A stretch of DNA of 64,000 bases from assembly GCF_003417065.2 (NCBI RefSeq), contig NZ_QVLT01000019.1:18452-82451 (forward strand), given 5' to 3'. The notes beneath the pieces were generated by a model. That model was given only the letters and a program-made list of their open reading frames with translations. It did no database searches and had not been told where the DNA came from. Made by a program: the position numbers and the translations under genes. This DNA is from Hymenobacter lapidiphilus. Its GTDB lineage: Bacteria; Bacteroidota; Bacteroidia; Cytophagales; Hymenobacteraceae. Numbering within the stretch: position 1 is the first letter of the stretch; every line of letters begins with the position of its first letter. Below are positions 38,337-48,140 of the stretch, piece after piece.

Positions 38337-38915
38337 TCAAGGCTTTAGTTTGACTTTCAAGTCGTCGGCGGCCCGCTTCAGGTCCTGCAGCACAGCTAGC
38401 TGCCGGGTGGCCAAGGGGCGCAGGTCGGCATCATACGATTCGGTCTGCAGATCTTCGTTGATGTCTAGGTCCTGCTCGATCGTGCTAGTCAGAGCGTCTC
38501 CAAACTTCTGGTCGAAGGCCGCGCCGTTGAGGGCGGTCATTTCGCCTACCTGCTGGGCCTGGCTCTCGCCCAGGCCGGTGGGCAGCACCAGATTTTTCTG
38601 CTTAGCCAACACTCTCAACTCGTTGAGCAGGGCACTTATCTGATTGATGACGTTCTGGGCCACGTATTTGGCATCGGGCGAAGTCGCCTTGCGCTGGGCA
38701 ATCTGGCTGATTTCGAGCAGCTCCATCTGGTTGCTGGCCGTCTCCACTACCAGCTCGGCGTCCCTGATCTGGCGCTTGGTAATATTCTGTTCGCTGATGC
38801 GCTTTTCGTTTTGAAGCTTCGCTTCAAAAACCGGATCATTATTGCTGGCCGAGCCCGAACAGGCTACCAATGCGGGCAGCAGCAACAGGAGGCAGGCAGC
38901 ACGGGAAAATAGCAT
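38337..38915 (-). CDS. DUF4142-family lipoprotein
   Basis: A 192-residue lipoprotein with lipobox (LVAC) and an all-helical DUF4142 domain: an RDAELVVETASNQMELLEISQIA helix, then PDAKYVAQNVINQISALLNELRVLAKQKNLVLP and MTALNGAAFDQKFGDAL. DUF4142 proteins are common periplasmic or outer-membrane ferritin-like proteins of unknown role, often stress induced. ATG 38915 is chosen over a TTG at 38939 because it gives a clean signal peptide. Confidence 0.8.
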   Translation of the reverse strand: MLFSRAACLLLLLPALVACSGSASNNDPVFEAKLQNEKRISEQNITKRQIRDAELVVETASNQMELLEISQIAQRKATSPDAKYVAQNVINQISALLNELRVLAKQKNLVLPTGLGESQAQQVGEMTALNGAAFDQKFGDALTSTIEQDLDINEDLQTESYDADLRPLATRQLAVLQDLKRAADDLKVKLKP

Positions 38916-39098
38916 CAGCTGAGGGAATTTAGGAAGCAAAATTTATCTGTAGCTATACGCGGCCTGCCTGATCGGGTTCGGGAGCCGATGGCTTAAAAAA
39001 AAGTTCCCCGCCTACTTAAACTTTTCTGCACGCGCTGCCTCTAACTCCCGAAAACCAGTTACTCCCCTCATTTCTCACTTTTTGTTTTCTGCCCCCTC

Positions 39099-39953
39099 AT
39101 GAAGCGCTCTACCTCCTACCTGCTGAGCATGGCCGCCCTGGCTGGCTCCACGCTGCTGCTGCCCGCCTGCAACAAGGCCAACGACCCGCAGAGCCCCGAT
39201 GTTACCGTATCGGCCCAGGACCAGAGCCTGGCGGAGGATGAAACGGCCGCCCTGGCCGACCTGACGGATGCCGCCGCCCCTGCCGATGCCGCCGCGCCCA
39301 ACAGCCCCGCTGCCGAAGCCGATGACCTGACCCGCCTGGCTGGTCGCTGCCTCACGCGCACCTACGACGCTGCTACCCGTACGCTCACCCTCGATTTCGG
39401 TACCACCAACTGCGTGGGCCCCAACGGCGTGGCCCGGCGCGGCAAAATCGTAACCGTATTCGGTGGCCAGACCCGCGACGCCGGCGCCACCAAAACCATT
39501 ACGCTCGTTGACTATTACCGCAACGACAACCAGCACACCGGCACGCGCGTCATCACCCGGCTCAGCGGAGGTTCCTGGAGCCTTTCGGTGCGCAACGCCA
39601 GCATCACTACGCCCGCTGGCACCCACTCCTGGACCTCCAGCCGCACCTACACCCGCACGGCCGGCGACAAAACCCGCACCCTCACCGACGACGAATACAG
39701 CGTAACCGGCCAGACCAGCGGTACCAACCGCAAAGGCATGAGCTACACGGCGACCATCGCCCAGCCGCTCATCAAGAAATTCCAGCCCGGCTGCGCCCGC
39801 ACCTTTGTGGCCGGTACCGTAACCATCGCCACCGATAAGAACCGGCAGGCGCTGCTCAACTACGACCCCACCGGCACCCAGGCCTGCGACAACATTGCCT
39901 CTATCACCGTCAACGGCGCTACCCGCACTATCCGCGTCGGCGGCGGCCTGTAA
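39099..39953 (+). CDS. Lipoprotein of unknown function
   Basis: A 284-residue lipoprotein (lipobox LPAC at about residue 24) with an Asp/Ala/Pro-rich linker (30-75) and a beta-rich body from about 80: CLTRTYDAATRTLTLDFGTTNCVG, then many Thr-rich strands. The pattern of regular short strands resembles a beta-sandwich adhesin-like or calycin-like fold; four Cys residues in the body (near CLTRT, TNCVG, GCARTF, QACDN) could make two disulphides. No family recognised. A strong terminator follows. Confidence 0.7.
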   Translation: MKRSTSYLLSMAALAGSTLLLPACNKANDPQSPDVTVSAQDQSLAEDETAALADLTDAAAPADAAAPNSPAAEADDLTRLAGRCLTRTYDAATRTLTLDFGTTNCVGPNGVARRGKIVTVFGGQTRDAGATKTITLVDYYRNDNQHTGTRVITRLSGGSWSLSVRNASITTPAGTHSWTSSRTYTRTAGDKTRTLTDDEYSVTGQTSGTNRKGMSYTATIAQPLIKKFQPGCARTFVAGTVTIATDKNRQALLNYDPTGTQACDNIASITVNGATRTIRVGGGL

Positions 39954-39976
39954 CGGCGGCCTCTTCCGCTAACGTC

Positions 39977-40025
39977 AGGAGTCCGGTCCCATGTCAGTTA
40001 ACGACATGGGGCCGGATTCCTTTTT
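39977..40025 (+). terminator. Intrinsic terminator after the lipoprotein gene
   Basis: 19-bp stem (39977-39995 with 40003-40021, two mispairs) ending in five T. Confidence 0.85.
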
Positions 40026-40046
40026 GTGCGAAGCCGCAACTGAACT

Positions 40047-40841
40047 TTACTTGCCTTTGAACTCGGGCTTCCGCTTTTCCAGAAAGGCCTGCACACCCTC
40101 GCGGTAGTCGCCCGACTCACCGGCAATCTGCTGGCAATGGGCTTCGTAGTCGAGCATCTCGTCGAGCGTGGCGGTGGCGGCCTTGTTGAGCATCTGCTTA
40201 ATGAGGCCAATGCTTTGGGTGGGCGCGGCGGCGTAGCGGGCGGCCAGGGCGTAGGTGGTCTCATCGAGCTGCTCGGGCGCTACCACTTGGTTCACCAGCC
40301 CCAGGCGCAACGCCTCCTCGGCCGTTACCTTCGAGCCCAGCGTGCATAGCTCAAACGCCTTAAGCGTACCCACCAGCCGGGGCAGAAACCACGACGAGCC
40401 CGAATCGGGCACCAGCCCGATGTTGATGAACACCTCAATCAGCGAGGCGTCTGATGAAGCCACAATGGCGTCGCAGGCCAGCGCCAGCGAGCAGCCGGCC
40501 CCGGCCGCCACGCCATTCAGACGGCATATAATGGGCTTAGGCAGCGCCCGCATGGCCCGGATGATGGGATTGTAGCGCTTGTGCAGCGAGTCGTAGAAGG
40601 AACGGGGCTGGCCTTCGGCGGCCTCGGCCTCGCGGCTGGCCTTCAAATCCTGGCCCGAGCAGAACGCCCGCCCGGCCCCCGTGAGCACCACGGCCCGTAC
40701 GCTGGCGTCGCGCGCCACCTGCTTCAGCGCATCCTGCAGCTCGTAGCTCTGGGTATCGTCGAAGGCATTAAAAACGTCGGGGCGGTTAAGCGTGATGGTG
40801 GCCACGCCATCGGGGCGCACGTCGTAGAGCAGGGTAGGCAT
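40047..40841 (-). CDS. Enoyl-CoA hydratase/isomerase family protein (PaaG-like)
   Basis: A 264-residue crotonase-fold enzyme. Typical segments: VATITLNRPDVFNAFDD, AVVLTGAGRAFCSGQDLK (oxyanion-hole loop), NGVAAGAGCSLALACD and a final FLEKRKPEF. The GxD in FCSGQDL and the Asp in IGLVPDSGSSWFLPRL resemble PaaG (ring-opening or 1,2-epoxyphenylacetyl-CoA isomerase) more than FadB hydratase, but substrate is unsure. ATG 40841 is chosen because the longer frame is only translated palindromic repeat (residues LRFALNDV). Confidence 0.85.
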   Translation of the reverse strand: MPTLLYDVRPDGVATITLNRPDVFNAFDDTQSYELQDALKQVARDASVRAVVLTGAGRAFCSGQDLKASREAEAAEGQPRSFYDSLHKRYNPIIRAMRALPKPIICRLNGVAAGAGCSLALACDAIVASSDASLIEVFINIGLVPDSGSSWFLPRLVGTLKAFELCTLGSKVTAEEALRLGLVNQVVAPEQLDETTYALAARYAAAPTQSIGLIKQMLNKAATATLDEMLDYEAHCQQIAGESGDYREGVQAFLEKRKPEFKGK

Positions 40842-40871
40842 ACGGAAAAGGGGTAAGTTGATAAGCAAAGA

Positions 40872-40969
40872 AACGTCATTCAGAGCGAAGCGAAGAATCT
40901 CGCGGGAACCGTTGCCACGGTCGTCTAACAGAATCACGCGCGATTCTTCGCTTCGCTCTGAATGACGTT
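40872..40969. repeat. Intergenic palindrome, GTCATTCAGAGCG family, copy 2
   Basis: Arms 40872-40899 and 40942-40969, 28 bp perfect, between the hydratase and ispD genes. Confidence 0.85.
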
Positions 40970-40989
40970 CTACCCTCAGCGCAAGTCAC

Positions 40990-41715
40990 TTATTCACCCA
41001 TCCGCAACAGCGCCTCAGCCACATACAAATCGTCGGCCGTCGTAATTTTCAGGTTACGGTAGTCACCTTCCACCAGCTGAATAGGGTGCAGATCTTCCAC
41101 CACACTGGCATCGTCGGTGAAGGTAGTGAGCTCGGGCAGCTGGTAGGCCCGGCGTAGCAGGGCCAGATCGAAGCACTGCGGGGTTTGCACGAGGCGCAGG
41201 CGGGCGCGGTTGAGCGCGTAGCTGCCCTGCTGGCTGAGGTTGCGCACTGAGTCTTTGGGCACCACGGCGGCCACGGCCGCGCCGTGGTTGTAGGCGGCCT
41301 GGTAAGTGGCCTCTATCACGGTGCGGGGCGTGAGGGGGCGCACCCCGTCGTGCACGGCCACCACGCCATTGTCGCGGTCGGCTAAGTGGGCCAGGCCAGC
41401 CCACACCGAGGCCCAGCGCGTGGCCCCGCCCACCACCAGCGCGTGCGGAATATGCACGTTGTACTGCGCGCACAGTTCCCGCCAGGTTTCCAGCTGTCCG
41501 GCCGGCAGCACTACCACCAGCTCGCGCACGCCCAGGGCCGGATCGGCAAAACGGCGCAGCGTGTGCAGCAGCACCGGCTCGCCGGCCAGCTCCAGAAACT
41601 GCTTGGGCCGGTCGGCACCCATGCGCGTGCCGCTGCCACCAGCCACCAGAATAGCGTAGCGGGGAGTGGCAGGAGCTTTTGGGGTTGAGGAGTTGGCGGT
41701 AGCGGATGGGTTCAT
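40990..41715 (-). CDS. ispD: 2-C-methyl-D-erythritol 4-phosphate cytidylyltransferase
   Basis: A 241-residue IspD of the MEP isoprenoid pathway; it makes CDP-methylerythritol from CTP. The nucleotide loop is LVAGGSGTRMGADRPKQFLEL, then VVAVHDGVRPL (Asp for metal), AAVVPKDSVRN, QTPQCFDLALLRRAY and TFTDDASVVE near the end. The enzyme is cytoplasmic. ATG 41715 is the first Met close to the domain; a longer frame adds a hydrophobic tail not seen in IspD. Isoprenoid precursors feed carotenoids, in keeping with the lycopene cyclase at 45664. A terminator separates it from queA. Confidence 0.93.
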   Translation of the reverse strand: MNPSATANSSTPKAPATPRYAILVAGGSGTRMGADRPKQFLELAGEPVLLHTLRRFADPALGVRELVVVLPAGQLETWRELCAQYNVHIPHALVVGGATRWASVWAGLAHLADRDNGVVAVHDGVRPLTPRTVIEATYQAAYNHGAAVAAVVPKDSVRNLSQQGSYALNRARLRLVQTPQCFDLALLRRAYQLPELTTFTDDASVVEDLHPIQLVEGDYRNLKITTADDLYVAEALLRMGE

Positions 41716-41752
41716 GGCAACGGCGTAGGAGCGCAAATACGGCAATAGGAAC

Positions 41753-41793
41753 AAAAAAACGCCGGCTGCTACTCGTGAAAGTAGCAGCCGGCG
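41753..41793 (-). terminator. Intrinsic terminator of queA
   Basis: On the minus strand a 14-bp perfect stem (41780-41793 with 41760-41773) precedes seven T (41753-41759). Confidence 0.9.
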
Positions 41794-41830
41794 CAACCTG
41801 TTTCAAACAGCAGGGCTGTAGCCTAAGAAC

Positions 41831-42880
41831 TTAGATAATCAGCATGGCGTCGCCGTAGCTGAAGAAGCGGTACTTCTCCTTGATGGCCAGCTTGTAGGCC
41901 TCAATCAGCAGGTCGTGGCCGGCAAAGGCCGAGGCCATCATCATCAGCGTGCTTTCCGGAGTGTGGAAGTTGGTGAGTAGCGCGTTGGCGATTTTGAAAT
42001 CGTAGGGCGGGAAGATGAACCGGTCTGTCCAGCCCTCGTTGGCCTTGAGGCGGGTGTGGGCCGAAACCGACGACTCCATGGCCCGCATGGCCGTCGTGCC
42101 GATAGCACACACGCGCTTCTTGGTATCGAGGGCTTTGTTCACCACCACGGCCGTAGTACCGGGTACCACAAAGTTCTCCGAATCCATCTTGTGCTTGGTC
42201 AGGTCCTCCACATCCACGGTGCGGAAAGTACCTAGGCCGATATGCAGCGTTACGGGCGCTACCTCGATACCTTTGATTTCCAGGCGCTTCATTACCTCGC
42301 GGGTAAAGTGCAGGCCGGCCGAAGGCGCGGCCACGGCCCCAATGTTGTTGGCGTAAATCGTCTGGTAGCGCTCCTTGTCGGCCGCCTCGGTTTCGCGGGT
42401 GATAAACTCCTTCGGAATCGGGGTTTCGCCCAGGCTGTACAGCGCCTTGTAGAAGTCCTCGGGTGGGCCATCATAGAGGAACTTGATGGTGCGGCCGCGC
42501 GAAGTGGTGTTGTCGATTACCTCGGCCACCATATCCGACTCGCCGAAGTACAGCTTGTTGCCCACCCGGATTTTGCGGGCCGGATCTACGAGCACATCCC
42601 AGAGGTGAATTTCGGTGTTCAGCTCGCGGAGCAGGAAAACTTCAATCTGGGCGCCGGTCTTTTCCTTGTTGCCAAACATGCGGGCCGGAAACACCTTCGT
42701 ATCATTCACTACAAATACGTCGCCTTCGTCGAAGTACTCCAGAATGTCTTTGAAAGAGCGGTGCTCGATTTTGCCACTGTCGCGGTGTAGCACCATCAGG
42801 CGCGACTCGTCGCGGTTTTTGGCCGGGTGCTGGGCCACCAGATTCTCGGGCAATTCGAATTTGAACTCAGAAAGCTTCAT
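41831..42880 (-). CDS. queA: S-adenosylmethionine:tRNA ribosyltransferase-isomerase
   Basis: A 349-residue QueA, the enzyme that transfers and isomerises the ribosyl part of SAM onto preQ1 in tRNA to give epoxyqueuosine. Typical segments: [66 protein letters not shown] and [21 protein letters not shown]. Size matches the family. ATG 42880 is chosen; a TACTTTTG box lies 49 bases upstream (42929-42936), within the longer alternative frame. Confidence 0.96.
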   Translation of the reverse strand: MKLSEFKFELPENLVAQHPAKNRDESRLMVLHRDSGKIEHRSFKDILEYFDEGDVFVVNDTKVFPARMFGNKEKTGAQIEVFLLRELNTEIHLWDVLVDPARKIRVGNKLYFGESDMVAEVIDNTTSRGRTIKFLYDGPPEDFYKALYSLGETPIPKEFITRETEAADKERYQTIYANNIGAVAAPSAGLHFTREVMKRLEIKGIEVAPVTLHIGLGTFRTVDVEDLTKHKMDSENFVVPGTTAVVVNKALDTKKRVCAIGTTAMRAMESSVSAHTRLKANEGWTDRFIFPPYDFKIANALLTNFHTPESTLMMMASAFAGHDLLIEAYKLAIKEKYRFFSYGDAMLII

Positions 42881-42928
42881 GGGCCAGACAGGGCAATAGT
42901 TGGGGAAACTAGTAAAAAAATCGAGCCG

Positions 42929-42936
42929 CAAAAGTA
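42929..42936 (-). promoter_or_regulatory. -7 promoter box TACTTTTG for queA
   Basis: Minus-strand TACTTTTG, TAnnTTTG match, 49 bases before ATG 42880. Confidence 0.5.
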
Positions 42937-43112
42937 CGGATAATTGGCGGAATAATAGTTAATTTTCGCCCGGAAACATTAATTGCCCGCTATCCGTCCG
43001 GCCCGGAGCGGATAGCTACACCGGGAGAAGATTGCGCAGGGAATAACCGTGCCATGCCTGCCGTAGCATCCGCAGCTTTCCGATCTAGCCCGAACCTCAG
43101 CTCCCCGATTCT

Positions 43113-44372
43113 ATGAAAGCCATTCGCCTGACGCTTGAGAGTTTTCGCTTTGCCTGGGAGGCTCTGAAGAGTAATCTGCTGCGAACTGTACTGTCGCTGC
43201 TGGGTGTTACGGTGGGCATTTTTGCCATCATTGCCGTGTTTACGGTGGTCGACTCGCTGGAGAAGAACATCCGCAGCAGCATGAACTTCGTGGGCGACAA
43301 GGTTATTTATGTGGATAAGTGGCCCTGGGAGTTCGGGCCCGAATTTGCCTGGTGGAAGTACTTCAACCGGCCCGTACCCAGCATCCGCGAGTACCGGATG
43401 CTGCAGAAGCAGCTCGGGCCCAACAACGCGGGCATTGCCATTTTCGCCAGTAAGTCGGCCAATACTTTTAAGGCCGGCTCCAACAGCGTCGACGATGCCT
43501 TTTTGCAGGGCGTGAGCTACGACTACCGTAATATCTCGGACGTGCCCGTGGCCCAGGGCCGCTACTTTACGGCCCAGGAAGTGGATGGCGCCCGCAACGT
43601 GGCTATCATCGGGGCCGATATTGCCGATAACCTGTTTCCGGGCCGCTCGGCGCTGGGCCAGGAGTTTAAAACCCGTGGCCAGCGCTTCACGGTGATTGGG
43701 GTGATGGAAAAGGCCGGCAAGAGCCTGCTCGAAATCAAGAGCAACGACACCAACACGTTTATCCCGTTCGGGGCCTTTTCCAAGATATTCGCCATCAACC
43801 CTGGCACCGGCAGCGGCGTAGCGGCCACCATCGGCGTAAAAGGCCTCGACACCGACCCCGGCCTGCTCGACCTCGAATACGAAGTGACGGGGCTGATGCG
43901 CAGCGCCCGCGGCCTTAAACCCCGCGAAGAGGCCAACTTCGCCCTCAACCGCCCTGAAATGCTGGCCAGCGCCATATCGGGCCTGTTTTCGATTCTGGGC
44001 GTGGCCGGCGGTATTATCGGCTCGTTTGCCATGCTGGTGGGCGGCTTCGGTATTGCCAACATCATGTTCGTGTCGGTGAAGGAGCGCACCAACATCATCG
44101 GTATTCAGAAGTCGTTGGGGGCCAAAAACTACTTTATCCTCTTCCAGTTCCTGTTCGAGGCCGTATTTCTGTGTCTGCTGGGCGGGGCGGCAGGCCTGCT
44201 GCTGGTGTGGCTGGTTACGCTTATTCCGCAGGATTCGCTGCCGTTGTTCATGAGCGGCGGGCGCATTGCGCTGGGTCTCACGGTGTCGGTGCTTATCGGG
44301 ATGGTAGCGGGCATTGTACCAGCTGTACTGGCGGCCAACCTCGACCCGGTCATTGCCATCCGGGCAAAGTAA
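43113..44372 (+). CDS. MacB/FtsX-type ABC transporter permease
   Basis: A 419-residue permease with four transmembrane segments: one near the N-terminus (LLGVTVGIFAIIAVFTVV), then a large periplasmic domain (about 50-280), and three at the C-terminus. The SIKERTxxIGIQKSLGA-like motif (VSVKERTNIIGIQKSLGAK) after TM2 is typical of MacB/LolC permeases. The cognate ATPase is not adjacent. Likely moves lipids, peptides or drugs using mechanotransmission; substrate unknown. Divergent from queA. Confidence 0.85.
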   Translation: MKAIRLTLESFRFAWEALKSNLLRTVLSLLGVTVGIFAIIAVFTVVDSLEKNIRSSMNFVGDKVIYVDKWPWEFGPEFAWWKYFNRPVPSIREYRMLQKQLGPNNAGIAIFASKSANTFKAGSNSVDDAFLQGVSYDYRNISDVPVAQGRYFTAQEVDGARNVAIIGADIADNLFPGRSALGQEFKTRGQRFTVIGVMEKAGKSLLEIKSNDTNTFIPFGAFSKIFAINPGTGSGVAATIGVKGLDTDPGLLDLEYEVTGLMRSARGLKPREEANFALNRPEMLASAISGLFSILGVAGGIIGSFAMLVGGFGIANIMFVSVKERTNIIGIQKSLGAKNYFILFQFLFEAVFLCLLGGAAGLLLVWLVTLIPQDSLPLFMSGGRIALGLTVSVLIGMVAGIVPAVLAANLDPVIAIRAK

Positions 44373-44462
44373 CGGGCAGAAGCAAGTCGGCAAGGCCTGT
44401 TATCCACCCTTTTCTTCTGCTCCAACCTACGGGCAATTTACTATCTTGCGAACCGCTATGTG

Positions 44463-44500
44463 AGGTCGCCCCCCTTTTTGTGGGGGCGGCCTTCCTTTTT
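44463..44500 (+). terminator. Terminator-like hairpin after the MacB-like permease
   Basis: 11-bp stem (44463-44473 with 44482-44492, one G-T) followed by TCCTTTTT. Confidence 0.65.
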
Positions 44501-44611
44501 GCTTACCTTATCTAACCGCTTGCTTTTTCCGGCGTGAACTGCTCCGGTCCGGACATATTTACGGGCCCGGATCGGGCGGGCTCGCGCCTCATTTTTTCCT
44601 TTAAAATTCCC

Positions 44612-45475
<864 letters not shown>

Positions 45476-45513
45476 ACAGGGATTAGCAAGGATTTTAACG
45501 GATTTAACGGACG
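45476..45513. repeat. Post-stop GGATT repeat, second copy
   Basis: GGATTAGCA-GGATTTTAACGGATT follows the LOG stop as a similar string follows asnS (28826-28866); units are about 10 bases apart. Confidence 0.6.
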
Positions 45514-45590
45514 GTTTCGAGGTTGGGTATTGCCTTGCTCCAAAAGCGAACTGTGGAAGGCGTAAACATTCCTGTTTTCCAGGGCTTCCT

Positions 45591-45618
45591 AAGCCGCTGC
45601 TTCGGCAGCGGCTTTTTT
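45591..45618 (+). terminator. Terminator with TTCG tetraloop after the LOG gene
   Basis: Perfect 10-bp stem 45591-45600 with 45605-45614, loop TTCG, then T run. Confidence 0.9.
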
Positions 45619-45663
45619 GTGCGTAGCTTGGTTTGATTTCTTTCGTTGCGTTTGCTCGTTGCT

Positions 45664-46887
45664 ATGCCGGATTCCATTGCCCCATTGTCGTCGGCCCCCG
45701 CCGAAGCGCCCGCGCTGGTGCGCGACTACGACTACCTGCTGGTGGGCGGCGGCGCGGCGGGCCTAAGCCTGGCCTACCACATCAGCCAGGAACCGCGGCT
45801 GGCGGGCAAGCGGGTGCTTATTCTGGAGCCCGATACCAAAGACCGCAACGACCGCACTTGGTCGTTCTGGGCCGACGCGCCCACGCTTTTTGATGGCATT
45901 GTGGCCCACGAGTGGGCGAAGCTGGCCTTCCGCAGCCCCACTTTCGAGCGGGTACTGGCCCCGGAGCGCTACCGTTACAAGATGATTCGGGGCCTGGATT
46001 TCTACCAGTTTGTGCGGCAGATGCTGACCGGCAACCCGCAGTTTACCTGGCTGCGCACCACGGTAGAGGAGCTGGCCAGCACCCCCACCGGCGCCCGGGC
46101 CGGCACACCCGACGGCGAGTTTACGGCCCGCTACGCCTTCGACAGCCGCCCGCCCCGGCTGGCCGAGCTGCGCCGCCCGCGCCACCGCTACCTGCTCCAG
46201 CACTTTGTGGGCTGGGAAGTGGAAACCGAGCACGACGCCTTCGATTCCACCACGGCCGAGTTCATGGATTTCCGGGGTGAGCAGGAGCAGGAAGTGCGCT
46301 TTATGTACGTGCTGCCCTTTGGCCCGCGCCGGGCCTTGGTCGAGTACACGCTGTTTTCGGAAACGCCGCTGGCCAAGGCTGAATACGAAGTGGAGCTGCG
46401 CCGCTACCTGGCCGCGCTGCCCGGCGCCGGCAACTACCGCATTACGGCCGAAGAAGTGGGGGCTATTCCGATGACCGACCATCCGCTGCCTCTGCGGCAG
46501 GGCCCACACGTACTCAACCTGGGCACCCGGGCCGGGCGCGCCAAGCCCAGCAGCGGCTACGCGTTCAAGCGCATTCTGGCCCACTCGGCCCGGCTCACGG
46601 AGGCCTTGGCGGCCACCGGCCACCCGCCCCGCCACAGCACCGGCGACCAGTGGCAGTTTCGCCTCTTCGATACGCTGCTGCTCGACATTATGCAGCGCCG
46701 GGGAGAGCAGATACGCGACATCTTCAGCCACCTTTTCCAGCGCAACCCCGTCGACCGCGTGTTCGATTTTCTGGACGAGCGCACCAGCTGGAAGGAGAAT
46801 TTCCAGATTATGAACTCGGTTACGCCCTGGCCCTTTATGCGCTCCATCTGGCACGTGCTGCGCCGCCGGCCGGGGCAGCGGGAGTAA
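45664..46887 (+). CDS. crtY: Lycopene beta-cyclase
   Basis: A 407-residue CrtY-type cyclase. The N-terminal FAD/NAD-binding fold is DYLLVGGGAAGLSLAYH, followed by DRTWSFW, the RYKMIRGLDFYQFV strand, EFMDFRGEQEQEVRFMYVLPF and EVGAIPMTDHPLP. C-terminal LDERTSWKENFQIMNS is also typical. It forms beta-ionone rings on lycopene to give beta-carotene at the membrane. Pigmented Hymenobacter colonies fit. No other carotenoid gene is adjacent. ATG 45664 preferred to an upstream TTG. Confidence 0.9.
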   Translation: MPDSIAPLSSAPAEAPALVRDYDYLLVGGGAAGLSLAYHISQEPRLAGKRVLILEPDTKDRNDRTWSFWADAPTLFDGIVAHEWAKLAFRSPTFERVLAPERYRYKMIRGLDFYQFVRQMLTGNPQFTWLRTTVEELASTPTGARAGTPDGEFTARYAFDSRPPRLAELRRPRHRYLLQHFVGWEVETEHDAFDSTTAEFMDFRGEQEQEVRFMYVLPFGPRRALVEYTLFSETPLAKAEYEVELRRYLAALPGAGNYRITAEEVGAIPMTDHPLPLRQGPHVLNLGTRAGRAKPSSGYAFKRILAHSARLTEALAATGHPPRHSTGDQWQFRLFDTLLLDIMQRRGEQIRDIFSHLFQRNPVDRVFDFLDERTSWKENFQIMNSVTPWPFMRSIWHVLRRRPGQRE

Positions 46888-46901
46888 GCCGCAACTACTC
46901 G

Positions 46902-47639
46902 TCAGGCGTGTACCGGCAGGCTTTCCTCGCTTTCCAGGTAGGCCCGCTCAGCGGCTACCACCTCCGGCGACAGTATCTGCAACCGGGGCACGGGGCGCGA
47001 GAGGTTGAGCAAGTAGCCGGGCAGCTGCGTGAGGTTGTCGAGGTCGTGGGTGATGCAGAGCACGGTTTTGCGCTCCTGCTGCACCCACTCGTGCAGCAGC
47101 CCGAACACGCGGCGGCGGTAGTACACGTCGAGCTGCTGGGTGGGCTCGTCGAGTAGGCAGAGGGCGGCATCCTGCAGGCTAAGCTGGGCCAGCCACACCA
47201 GCTGCTGCTCGCCGCCCGAGAGCAGCGTGAAGTCCCGCTCGGCGAGGTGAGCGGCCCCCACGCGGGCCAGCGCCGCATCGGCCAGGGCGTAATCGGCAGC
47301 CGAGTAAGCGCCCAAAAAGCGGTGGTGGCGGAAGCGGCCCATCACCACCAACTCGCGAACGGGTAGCGAAAACTCGACGCTGGCCCGCTGGGGCAGGTGG
47401 GCCAGCAGCCCGGCCGCCGCGGGCCGGCGCACCGTGCGCAGGTTCTGCCCGCTTACGGTTACGGTGCCCTCGTACGGAATCTGGCCGGTAAGGGCCCGCA
47501 GCAGGGTGGTTTTACCGCAGCCGTTGTGCCCGATAACGGCCACGAAGGCCGGCTCAGCTACCATAAAACACAAATTGCGGAGCAGGACTCGTCGTCCGTA
47601 CCCCGCAATCAGGTTTTCAATACATAGCGCCTGGTGCAT
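46902..47639 (-). CDS. ABC transporter ATP-binding protein (FecE/BtuD-like)
   Basis: A 245-residue ATPase: Walker A GHNGCGKTT, signature LSGGEQQ, Walker B LCLLDEPTQQLD, His-switch THD. The spacing and LPQRASVEFSLPVRELVVMGRFRHH segment resemble iron-siderophore/cobalamin importers. No permease or binding protein lies nearby, so the partner is elsewhere. Its 3' end nearly meets the crtY 3' end (14 bases apart, convergent). Confidence 0.85.
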   Translation of the reverse strand: MHQALCIENLIAGYGRRVLLRNLCFMVAEPAFVAVIGHNGCGKTTLLRALTGQIPYEGTVTVSGQNLRTVRRPAAAGLLAHLPQRASVEFSLPVRELVVMGRFRHHRFLGAYSAADYALADAALARVGAAHLAERDFTLLSGGEQQLVWLAQLSLQDAALCLLDEPTQQLDVYYRRRVFGLLHEWVQQERKTVLCITHDLDNLTQLPGYLLNLSRPVPRLQILSPEVVAAERAYLESEESLPVHA

Positions 47640-47725
47640 AGCGGTTGGTTGGTAGTAATGGATGCCGGGCCCAAAATGTACCCATGCTTTCTAAGCACTA
47701 ACAACTACGCGCTACGCACCAAACC

Positions 47726-47947
47726 TTAGTACTCGTCCTCGTTGAACATGAAGTCCTCCTTGGTCGGGTAGTCGGGCCAAACTTCTTCAATGTTTTCGTA
47801 GGGCTGGCCGTCGTCTTCCAGGGCCTGCAGGTTTTCTACCACCTCCATCGGGGCACCCGAGCGGATAGAGTAATCAATGAGCTCATCCTTGGTGGCGGGC
47901 CAGGGGGCATCTTCCAGATACGAAGCAAGTTCGAGGGTCCAGTACAT
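47726..47947 (-). CDS. DUF2795-family small protein
   Basis: A 73-residue acidic protein. The pattern KDELIDYSIRSGAPMEVVENLQALEDDGQPYENIEEVWPDYP is typical of DUF2795, often found near stress or envelope genes. ATG 47947 is chosen; the longer frame has no homology-like pattern. No catalytic residues. The role is unknown. Confidence 0.75.
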   Translation of the reverse strand: MYWTLELASYLEDAPWPATKDELIDYSIRSGAPMEVVENLQALEDDGQPYENIEEVWPDYPTKEDFMFNEDEY

Positions 47948-48140
47948 AAGCGTGTGTGCTACTAAAGGGCAACTAAAAAAATGGTCAAAAGCGCGGAGCG
48001 CCGTCCGCAAAAACCCGGCCGATACCAAAGGCCTGTCAGAACTGCATTGAGGCCGCAGCCCAAAGGTACGTCGGCGAAGTTGCTGACGACAACGTAAATC
48101 CGTCAGGAAGGTTAAGTTGGCAGTCAGACCGGTGCTGAAC

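Noticed and set aside
40842..40937. N-terminal extension of the enoyl-CoA hydratase
   Set aside because: Those codons are translated palindromic repeat (LRFALNDV-type words), a common source of false extensions.
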